From assembly GCA_903918155.1 (NCBI GenBank), contig CAIXDD010000363.1:1-5409 (forward strand): 5,409 bases of DNA, in the 5' to 3' direction. Each line of letters begins with the position of its first letter. Positions within the stretch are counted from its first letter, which is position 1. The notes beneath the pieces were generated by a model, which did not search any database, was not told the DNA's origin, and saw only the letters and a list, made by a program, of their open reading frames with translations. A program made the translations under genes and the position numbers. The stretch is from an uncultured Hyphomicrobiales bacterium (GTDB lineage: Bacteria > Pseudomonadota > Alphaproteobacteria > Rhizobiales > Beijerinckiaceae). This document shows, in pieces, positions 1 through 5,409 of the stretch.

Positions 1-1106
1 CGGCGTCGGGCCTGCGCGGGCGCGGCGGCGCGGGCTTTCCCGCCGCGATCAAATGGGATGCGGTGCGCAAGGCTGCGGGCGCGCGCAAATATGTGGTCGT
101 CAACGCCGACGAAGGCGACAGCGGCACATTCGCCGACCGCATGCTGATGGAGGGCGATCCCTTTCTGCTGATCGAAGGCGTGATGATCTGCGCTTTCGCC
201 GTCGGCGCGGATCGGGCCGTCCTTTATCTGCGTTCGGAATATCCGGACGCCATCCGCGTGATGTCCGAGGCGATCTGGCGCGCGCGCGGCGCCGGCCTGT
301 TCGGCGCCGGCTTCGACATGGAGCTGCGCGTGGGCGCGGGCGCCTATGTGTGCGGCGAGGAGACGGCCTTGCTCGACAGCATCGAGGGCAAGCGCGGACA
401 GGTGCGCGCCAAGCCGCCGCTGCCCGTGCATGCGGGCCTGTTCGGCAAGCCCACCATCGTGCACAACGTGCTGACGCTGGCCGCCGCGCCCTTCATTCTC
501 GCGCAGGGCGCGGACGCCTATGCGGCGCTGGGAACGGGGCGTTCGCGCGGGACCATGCCCATCCAGCTCGCCGGCAATGTGAAGCGCGGCGGGCTTTTCG
601 AAGCGCCTTTCGGCCTCAGCCTGCGCGAGATCGTCGAGGACATCGGCGGGGGAACCGCGAGCGGCCGGCCCGTGCGCGCGGTGCAGGCGGGCGGTCCGCT
701 GGGCGCCTATTTTCCCGCGCGCCTGCTCGACGTCGCCTTCGATTACGAAGCGCTGGCGCAGGCGGGCGGATTGCTGGGGCATGGCGGCCTCGTCGTGTTC
801 GACGACAGCGTGGACATGGCGGCGCAGGCGCGTTTCGCCTTCGCTTTCTGCGCGGCGGAGAGTTGCGGCAAATGCACGCCCTGCCGCATCGGCTCGGCGC
901 GCGGAGGCGAGACGCTCGACAAATTGCTCGCCGGCGCAGAGCCTGAGAAGAACCGCGCGCTGCTGGCGGATTTGATGGATGTGATGGAGCATGGCTCGCT
1001 ATGCGCGCTGGGCGGCCTCACGCATCTGCCCGTGGGCAGCGCGATGAAACATTTTCCCGACGATTTCGACCCCGGCCTGCGCGCGCGGCGCGCCGCCGCC
1101 GAATAG
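1..1106 (+). CDS. fdsB: NAD-dependent formate dehydrogenase beta subunit (FdsB, NuoF-like), 5' partial
   Basis: This is the diaphorase subunit, which takes electrons from the alpha subunit through a [4Fe-4S] cluster to FMN and reduces NAD+ in the cytoplasm. The reading frame is open from the left edge (first full codon at 3), so the start and probably over 100 N-terminal residues are missing; 367 residues are visible. Visible residues 5-13 read RGRGGAGFP, the glycine-rich nucleotide loop of NuoF/HoxF/FdsB proteins. The FMN-site motif NADEGDSGTFADR follows at about 34-46, then GAGAYVCGEETALL at about 111-124. An SLBB-like segment lies at about 185-240. The C-terminal cluster motif is SCGKCTPCR (Cys288, 291, 294) plus Cys334 in GSLCALGG. 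Reading D-S where complex I NuoF usually has E-P, and being followed by fdsA, favours FdsB over NuoF or a hydrogenase subunit. The in-frame GTG at 63 is internal to the conserved fold and is not the start. Confidence 0.95.
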   Translation, partial: ASGLRGRGGAGFPAAIKWDAVRKAAGARKYVVVNADEGDSGTFADRMLMEGDPFLLIEGVMICAFAVGADRAVLYLRSEYPDAIRVMSEAIWRARGAGLFGAGFDMELRVGAGAYVCGEETALLDSIEGKRGQVRAKPPLPVHAGLFGKPTIVHNVLTLAAAPFILAQGADAYAALGTGRSRGTMPIQLAGNVKRGGLFEAPFGLSLREIVEDIGGGTASGRPVRAVQAGGPLGAYFPARLLDVAFDYEALAQAGGLLGHGGLVVFDDSVDMAAQARFAFAFCAAESCGKCTPCRIGSARGGETLDKLLAGAEPEKNRALLADLMDVMEHGSLCALGGLTHLPVGSAMKHFPDDFDPGLRARRAAAE

Positions 1107-1109
1107 GAG
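1105..1109 (+). promoter_or_regulatory. Shine-Dalgarno sequence of fdsA
   Basis: AGGAG sits 6 nt before the ATG at 1116 and shares its first two bases with the TAG stop of fdsB (1104-1106). It fixes the fdsA start. It also means ribosomes finishing fdsB stop on top of the next initiation site, which is consistent with translational coupling. Confidence 0.8.
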
Positions 1110-1115
1110 CAGACC

Positions 1116-3956
1116 ATGTCGGCGCCGAAGGACAAGGATTTCGGAACGCCCGCCCGCGACGGCGACAGCGTGACGCTCGTCATCGACGGGCAGGAGCTGC
1201 GCGTGGCGCGCGGAACCTCCGTCATGGCGGCGGCGATGCGCGCGGGCTTCCAGATTCCAAAACTCTGCGCCACGGATTCGCTGGAGGCGTTCGGCTCCTG
1301 CCGCTTGTGCCTCGTGGAGATCGAAGGCCGGCGCGGCGCGCCCGCCTCCTGCACCACGCTGGTGGAAGAGGGCATGGTGGTGCGCACGCAAACGCCGCGC
1401 CTCGCGCAGCTGCGCCGCGGCGTGATGGAGCTTTACATCTCCGACCATCCGCTCGATTGCCTCACCTGTTCAGCCAATGGCGATTGCGAATTGCAGGATA
1501 TGGCCGGCGCCGTGGGTCTGCGCGAGGTGCGTTACGGACAGGAGGGCGCACGCCACCGCACCGTCGCGCCCGACGAGAGCAATCCCTATTTCACCTTCGA
1601 TTCCTCGAAATGCATTGTCTGCTCGCGCTGCGTGCGCGCCTGCGAAGACGTGCAAGGCACGTTCGCGCTCACCATCGACGGGCGCGGCCTCGCCTCCATG
1701 GTGGCGACGGGCGGCGCGGATTTCCTCCAGTCCGAATGCGTCTCGTGCGGCGCCTGCGTGCAGGCCTGTCCCACGGCGACGCTGAACGAGAAGAGCGTGA
1801 TCGACATGGGCGCGCCCACGCGCGCCATCGAGACGACCTGCGCCTATTGCGGCGTGGGGTGCGGTTTCCGCGCCGAGTTGCAGGGCGACAAGGTCGTGCG
1901 GATGGTTCCCTCGCGGGAGGGCAAGGCGAATGAGGGCCATTCCTGCGTGAAGGGTCGTTTCGCCTGGGGCTACGCCACCCATAAGGATCGCATCACCCGG
2001 CCGATGATCCGCGAGGCGATCACCGATCCCTGGCGCGAGGTCGCGTGGGAGGAAGCTTTCGCCTTCGCCGCGCAACGATTCCGCGACATTCAGGCGCGTC
2101 ATGGCCGTGAGGCGATCGGCGGCATCACGTCGTCGCGCTGCACGAATGAAGAAACCTTCCTCGTGCAAAAACTCATCCGCGCGGGTTTTGGCAACAATAA
2201 CGTCGACACCTGCGCGCGCGTGTGCCATTCGCCGACGGGCTATGGACTGAAGACTGCCTTCGGCACGTCCGCCGGCACGCAGGATTTCCGCTCGGTCGCG
2301 CAGGCCGACGTCATCATGGTGATCGGCGCCAATCCCACGGACGCGCATCCCGTCTTCGCCGCGCGCATGAAGAAGCGCCTGCGCCAAGGCGCGAAGCTGA
2401 TCGTCGTCGATCCCCGCCGCATCGATCTGGTGCGCGCGCCTCACATCGAGGCCGCCCATCATCTGGCGCTCAGGCCGGGCTCCAATGTCGCCCTCATCAA
2501 TGCGCTCGCCCATGTCATCGTGACCGAGGGTCTGGTGAACGAAGCCTTCGTGCGCGAACGCTGCGACCTGCAGGATTTCGAAATCTGGGCGCGCTTCGTC
2601 GCGCTGGAGCAGAATGCGCCCGAAGCCGTGGAGGCGATTTGCGGCGCGCCCGCCGGCGAGATCCGCGCGGCGGCGCGGCTTTACGCCGCCGGCGGAAATG
2701 CGGCGATCTATTACGGGCTGGGCGTGACGGAACATTCGCAGGGCTCGACCATGGTGATGGGCATGGCCAATCTCGCCATGGCCACCGGCAATCTCGGGCG
2801 GCCCGGCGTCGGCGTGAATCCGCTGCGCGGGCAGAACAATGTGCAGGGCGCCTGCGACATGGGCTCCTTCCCGCATGAATTCTCCGGCTATCGCCATGTG
2901 TCGGATGAGGCCACGCGCGACATGTTCGAGGCCATGTGGGGCGTGCCCCTGTCGCGCGAGCCGGGCTTGCGCATTCCCAACATGCTCGATGAGGCTGTCG
3001 AGGGACGCTTCAAGGGGCTTTATGTGCAGGGCGAGGACATCGCGCAATCCGATCCCGACACGCAACATGTCACCCAGGCTTTGCGCAATATGGATTGCGT
3101 GATCGTGCAGGATCTCTTCCTGAACGAGACGGCGAAATACGCTCATGTGTTCTTTCCCGGATCATCGTTTCTGGAAAAGGACGGAACGTTCACCAATGCG
3201 GAGCGGCGCATCAGCCGCGTGCGCAAGGCCATGGCGCCGCTCGCCGGGCTCGCCGATTGGGAAGCCACGTTAGGTTTCGCGCGCGCGCTTGGGTGCGATT
3301 TCGATTACGCCCATCCCGCGCAGATCATGGACGAGATCGCCGCGCTCACGCCCACCTTCGCGGGCGTGAGTTACGCAAGGCTCGACGAGCTTGGCTCCGT
3401 GCAATGGCCGTGTAATGCGCAGGCGCCGCAGGGCACGCCCATCATGCATGTGGACCGTTTCGTGCGCGGCAAGGGCAAGTTCATGGTGACGGAATATGTG
3501 GCGAGCGACGAGCGCACGAGCGCGCGCTTTCCGCTCATTCTCACCACCGGGCGCATTCTGTCGCAATATAACGTGGGCGTGCAGACGCAGCGCACGGCCA
3601 ATAATATCTGGCATCCCGAAGACGTGCTCGAGATCCATCCGTTCGACGCCGAGCAGCGCGGACTGCGCGAGGGCGATCTTGTCGCGCTGCAAAGCCGCGC
3701 GGGCGAAGTGTCGCTGCGCGCGCATCTGTCCGAGCGCATGCAGCCGGGCGTGGTCTATACGACGTTCCATCACGCCAGGACGGGCGCGAATGTCGTGACG
3801 ACGGATCATTCGGATTGGGCGACCAATTGCCCGGAATATAAGGTGACGGCTGTTCAAGCGCAGCGCACCAACCGCTGGTCGGACTGGCAGGAGGAAGAGC
3901 GGCGCGGCGCCGATCTCATGCGCATTATCGCGGGGCGGGCCGATGCGGCCGAGTGA
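1116..3956 (+). CDS. fdsA: NAD-dependent formate dehydrogenase catalytic alpha subunit (FdsA), molybdopterin and Fe-S
   Basis: This is the catalytic subunit, 946 residues, close to the usual FdsA length. It oxidises formate to CO2 at a bis-MGD molybdenum centre and passes the electrons to FdsB. Domains in order: a [2Fe-2S] ferredoxin domain at about 18-95 (Cys51, 62, 65, 79); a NuoG-like His-ligated [4Fe-4S] site (His111, Cys115, 118, 124); two ferredoxin-type [4Fe-4S] motifs (Cys166/169/172/176 and Cys208/211/214/218); and the Mo/W-bisMGD [4Fe-4S] motif (Cys242, 245, 249, 277). The molybdopterin oxidoreductase core follows at about 295-720, and the dinucleotide-binding domain at about 805-915. 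The Mo ligand is Cys370 with His371 in ARVCHSPT, and Arg571 lies in PLRGQNNVQGA. These match Cys386, His387 and Arg587 of Rhodobacter capsulatus FdsA as I recall them, with a constant offset of 16. The ligand codon is TGC (2223-2225), so this is a cysteine enzyme, not a selenoenzyme. No twin-arginine signal is present, so it is cytoplasmic. Confidence 0.97.
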   Translation: MSAPKDKDFGTPARDGDSVTLVIDGQELRVARGTSVMAAAMRAGFQIPKLCATDSLEAFGSCRLCLVEIEGRRGAPASCTTLVEEGMVVRTQTPRLAQLRRGVMELYISDHPLDCLTCSANGDCELQDMAGAVGLREVRYGQEGARHRTVAPDESNPYFTFDSSKCIVCSRCVRACEDVQGTFALTIDGRGLASMVATGGADFLQSECVSCGACVQACPTATLNEKSVIDMGAPTRAIETTCAYCGVGCGFRAELQGDKVVRMVPSREGKANEGHSCVKGRFAWGYATHKDRITRPMIREAITDPWREVAWEEAFAFAAQRFRDIQARHGREAIGGITSSRCTNEETFLVQKLIRAGFGNNNVDTCARVCHSPTGYGLKTAFGTSAGTQDFRSVAQADVIMVIGANPTDAHPVFAARMKKRLRQGAKLIVVDPRRIDLVRAPHIEAAHHLALRPGSNVALINALAHVIVTEGLVNEAFVRERCDLQDFEIWARFVALEQNAPEAVEAICGAPAGEIRAAARLYAAGGNAAIYYGLGVTEHSQGSTMVMGMANLAMATGNLGRPGVGVNPLRGQNNVQGACDMGSFPHEFSGYRHVSDEATRDMFEAMWGVPLSREPGLRIPNMLDEAVEGRFKGLYVQGEDIAQSDPDTQHVTQALRNMDCVIVQDLFLNETAKYAHVFFPGSSFLEKDGTFTNAERRISRVRKAMAPLAGLADWEATLGFARALGCDFDYAHPAQIMDEIAALTPTFAGVSYARLDELGSVQWPCNAQAPQGTPIMHVDRFVRGKGKFMVTEYVASDERTSARFPLILTTGRILSQYNVGVQTQRTANNIWHPEDVLEIHPFDAEQRGLREGDLVALQSRAGEVSLRAHLSERMQPGVVYTTFHHARTGANVVTTDHSDWATNCPEYKVTAVQAQRTNRWSDWQEEERRGADLMRIIAGRADAAE

Positions 3957-4782
3957 CCTCGTCCTGCCCGCGCCGGCGACGGCGGAGACAGTCGAGCGCA
4001 TCCTCTTCGCAGGCGGGCGCGAGTCCCTGACGCGCGACACGGCGGTCGAGACGCCGGTCAATATCGTCTATGCGCCCATTCCCTTCGCCGTGATGATGTG
4101 CACGCCGCAGGATCTTGAGGATTTCGCGATCGGCTTCTCCTTCACGGAGGGGATCATCGAATCCATGGCCGACGTGCGCTCCGTCCATGTGGAGGAAGAC
4201 GCCGAACAGCGAGGCCTGCGTCTGGTGGTGTCGCTCGCCGGCGACAAGATGCAGCGGCATCTGGCGCGCGGGCGCAGCATTTCGGGGCGAACGGGCTGCG
4301 GCGTGTGCGGCATCGACGATTTGTCGGCCATGCCCTGCGCGCGGCCCATCGCGGCGGCGCCTTTCGCGCTCACGACCGCGGCGATGACGCGCGCGCTCGA
4401 TGAGCTGGTGGCGCGCCAGAGTCTGGGCGCGCGCACCGGCGCCACGCACGCCGCCGCATGGTGCGGCCGCGACGGCGCCGTGCAAGCCGTGCGCGAGGAC
4501 GTGGGCCGGCACAATGCGCTCGACAAGGTGATCGGTCATCTCCTGCGCGAGCAAGCCGCGCCGCAAGACGGGTTCTTCGTCATCACCAGCCGTTGCTCCT
4601 TCGAGATGCTGGAGAAGGTCGCCGCTTTCGGCGCGCGCGCGGTGGTGGCGATCTCGGCGCCGACGTCGCTTGCGGTGGAGCGGGCGAAGGCGCATGGCGT
4701 GACGCTGGTGGCGCTGGCGCGCAATGGGGGCGCGCTCGTCTTCAACGGCGCGGAGAATGTCGTGGCGGAGGCGCGCCCATGA
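3943..4782 (+). CDS. fdhD: FdhD/FdsC-family sulfurtransferase and bis-MGD chaperone for formate dehydrogenase
   Basis: FdhD proteins (FdsC in the Rhodobacter fds operon) bind bis-MGD and relay sulfur from an IscS-type cysteine desulfurase, so that the molybdenum acquires the sulfido ligand needed for activity. The 279-residue product has the family landmarks in order: ETPVNIVYAPIPFAVMMCTP at 36-55, then DLEDFAIGFSFTEGII at 57-72. The CxxC motif is in GRTGCGVCG (Cys119, Cys122), followed by REDVGRHNALDKVIGH at 184-199, SRCSFEMLEKVA at 216-227 and SAPTSLAVE at 238-246. The ATG lies inside the end of fdsA, giving a 14-nt overlap in another frame. No strong Shine-Dalgarno is visible, only a G-rich stretch (GGGGCGGG, about 3932-3939), so initiation probably depends on ribosomes finishing fdsA. 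Its place between fdsA and fdsD indicates a maturase dedicated to this enzyme. Other cysteines (53, 132, 174, 218) have no assigned role. Confidence 0.95.
   Translation: MRPSDLVLPAPATAETVERILFAGGRESLTRDTAVETPVNIVYAPIPFAVMMCTPQDLEDFAIGFSFTEGIIESMADVRSVHVEEDAEQRGLRLVVSLAGDKMQRHLARGRSISGRTGCGVCGIDDLSAMPCARPIAAAPFALTTAAMTRALDELVARQSLGARTGATHAAAWCGRDGAVQAVREDVGRHNALDKVIGHLLREQAAPQDGFFVITSRCSFEMLEKVAAFGARAVVAISAPTSLAVERAKAHGVTLVALARNGGALVFNGAENVVAEARP
4767..4771 (+). promoter_or_regulatory. Shine-Dalgarno sequence of fdsD
   Basis: GGAGG lies within the last codons of fdhD, 7 nt before the ATG at 4779. It supports that start over the longer open frame, which runs back to 4458 through fdhD. Confidence 0.75.
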
Positions 4783-5012
4783 AGATCGACAAGCTCGTGC
4801 GCATGGCCAATCAAATCGCCGCGTTTTTCGCAAGCCAGCCCGAGCGCGAACGCGAAGCGGGCGTGGCGGAGCATGTGCGCAATTTTTGGACGCCGGCCAT
4901 GCGCCGCGACATTTATGCGCATCTGGATGCGGGCGCGCCCGGCCTCGATCCATTGGCGGCGCGCGCGCTGGCCGCCTTGCGGGATACGGATTCCGCGCGC
5001 GAGGCAGGCTGA
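4779..5012 (+). CDS. fdsD: Formate dehydrogenase delta subunit (FdsD)
   Basis: A small 77-residue protein of the FdsD family. From what I know of the R. capsulatus enzyme, FdsD is a small component of the FdsABGD complex, needed for its proper assembly or stability; it carries no redox centre. The sequence fits: it has only one Met-rich start region (MKIDKLVRMANQIAAFF), a basic/acidic central segment, and the family's HVRNFWTPAMRRDI stretch at 32-45, followed by a helical alanine-rich tail. It has no cysteines, signal peptide or membrane segment. Its ATG overlaps the fdhD TGA as ATGA (4779-4782) and has its own Shine-Dalgarno, so it is probably translated by reinitiation after fdhD. It is the last gene of the operon in this window, because the next gene is on the other strand. 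Confidence 0.9.
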   Translation: MKIDKLVRMANQIAAFFASQPEREREAGVAEHVRNFWTPAMRRDIYAHLDAGAPGLDPLAARALAALRDTDSAREAG

Positions 5013-5044
5013 CGCGCGCAGAGCTACGGGCTCAGCCGGCCTCG
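5000..5044. repeat. Inverted repeat spanning both converging gene ends; possible bidirectional terminator
   Basis: Positions 5000-5012 (CGAGGCAGGCTGA) and 5032-5044 (TCAGCCGGCCTCG) are complementary at 12 of 13 positions, with a 19-nt loop. Each arm contains the last codons and the stop of one gene: fdsD on + and the unrecognised gene on -. Both proteins end in Glu-Ala-Gly. A smaller competing hairpin, GAGC (5021-5024) with GCTC (5030-5033), sits in the loop. The strong G+C stem between convergent genes could halt transcription from either side. No T tract follows on either strand, so it is not a classical intrinsic terminator, and the symmetry may come partly from the shared coding ends. Confidence 0.45.
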
Positions 5045-5409
5045 ATGGCGGCGTCGAGCAGTTTCATCGCGCGGTGATAGGCGTCGAGCTGCAGCGAAAT
5101 GGCTGCGCGGTGGCGCGTGGGCGTGCGCGACATCGAGAAATGCAGCGCCTCGGCGATCTCCACGAAACAGGCGTTGGTGATGTCGCGGGCCAGTTCAGGC
5201 GCCCGGTCGATCTCCCGATAATAGCGCACCACATGTTCGGCGAAACTTTGCGCCGAATAGCCGCGCGTCTGCGCCGCCTTCACGAGGTTCTGGTGGGTCC
5301 TGCGCAATTTTTCGATGGTCAGGGCGTCGCAATCGGCGAAATCCGATCCGTCATAGGATGCGCGCAGGCTTTCCGACACGGAGTTTTCGAGATGTATCTG
5401 CAATTCGAC
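5032..5409 (-). CDS. Unrecognised, mostly helical protein; 5' end beyond the window
   Basis: I do not recognise this protein family. The frame is open from the TCA (reverse TGA) at 5032 to the right edge, giving 125 visible residues. A TTG at 5401-5403 is the first possible start in the window, but there is too little upstream sequence to judge it, so the gene is treated as 5' partial. The composition is soluble and helix-prone, with regularly spaced hydrophobics and many charged residues (for example EKLRRTHQNLVKAAQTRGY, then FAEHVVRYYREIDR). There is no signal peptide, membrane segment, CxxC motif or nucleotide-binding loop. Two cysteines are visible (in DFADCDAL and TNACFVEI). Its G/C-rich third positions match the neighbouring genes, and the protein reads as ordinary amino acid sequence, which supports real coding. 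It converges on fdsD with a 19-bp gap, so it is not part of the fds operon. A link to formate metabolism or its regulation is possible but not shown. Confidence 0.7.
   Translation of the reverse strand, partial: VELQIHLENSVSESLRASYDGSDFADCDALTIEKLRRTHQNLVKAAQTRGYSAQSFAEHVVRYYREIDRAPELARDITNACFVEIAEALHFSMSRTPTRHRAAISLQLDAYHRAMKLLDAAIEAG

Noticed and set aside
53..946. 297-codon + strand open frame overlapping fdsB in another frame
   Set aside because: The translation is Arg/Gly/Ala-dominated and low in complexity, while the fdsB frame carries clear NuoF-like motifs over the same bases. It is a shadow of fdsB.
1..1106. Complex I NuoF or bidirectional hydrogenase HoxF instead of FdsB
   Set aside because: The domain content is shared, but the gene is followed directly by a formate dehydrogenase alpha subunit, FdhD and FdsD, with no other complex I or hydrogenase gene. 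The FMN-site variant also fits FdsB.
2223..2225. Possible selenocysteine at the molybdenum ligand
   Set aside because: The codon is TGC, not TGA, so the enzyme uses ordinary cysteine.
1470..3146. Long minus-strand open frame (558 codons) antisense to fdsA
   Set aside because: It lies wholly opposite conserved fdsA codons. Its product is rich in His, Arg, Ala and Gly with no recognisable motif, as expected when G/C-rich third positions suppress stops on the complementary strand.
4458..5012. A 184-residue protein in the fdsD frame, starting inside fdhD
   Set aside because: The part before 4779 is Arg-rich frame-shifted fdhD. Recognisable FdsD sequence begins exactly at the ATG at 4779, which has a GGAGG 7 nt upstream.
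4876..5312. 12-bp direct repeat TGCGCAATTTTT at 4876-4887 and 5301-5312
   Set aside because: Both copies lie inside coding sequence on opposite strands and encode unrelated residues. There are only two copies and no flanking similarity, so chance is the simplest explanation.

Overview
The window holds the 3' part of an fds-type operon. It encodes a soluble, molybdenum- and NAD+-dependent formate dehydrogenase of the multi-subunit FdsGBACD class. All operon genes lie on the + strand in the order fdsB (5' end cut off by the window), fdsA, fdhD (called fdsC in Rhodobacter) and fdsD. A gene on the opposite strand converges on fdsD, runs off the right edge, and encodes a protein I do not recognise. 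The DNA is strongly G+C rich, with G/C-heavy third codon positions and abundant GCGC runs. With this gene order, that fits an alphaproteobacterium. A methylotroph or autotroph of the Hyphomicrobiales (Methylocystis/Methylosinus-like) would be a natural guess, but the sequence does not prove a genus.

Layout: positions 1-1106 encode the FMN/NAD-binding beta subunit. Positions 1116-3956 encode the large catalytic alpha subunit, with one [2Fe-2S] site, four [4Fe-4S] sites and a bis-MGD molybdenum site. Positions 3943-4782 encode the FdhD-family sulfurtransferase/cofactor chaperone, and 4779-5012 encode the small delta subunit. After a 19-bp gap, the convergent gene occupies 5032-5409 on the minus strand. 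The operon promoter and the gamma subunit (fdsG) would lie left of the window and are not seen.

How the genes work together: formate is oxidised to CO2 at the Mo site of FdsA. Electrons pass along the Fe-S chain of FdsA to the [4Fe-4S] cluster and FMN of FdsB, which reduces NAD+ to NADH. FdhD/FdsC prepares the sulfurated bis-MGD cofactor. FdsD is a small subunit associated with assembly of the complex. The genes are packed for co-translation: the fdsA Shine-Dalgarno sequence overlaps the fdsB stop, fdsA and fdhD overlap by 14 nt, and fdhD and fdsD overlap by 4 nt (ATGA).

I found no mobile element, CRISPR array, RNA gene or clearly new system. The parts least explained by known biology are the unrecognised convergent protein and an inverted repeat that contains the stop codons of both converging genes.
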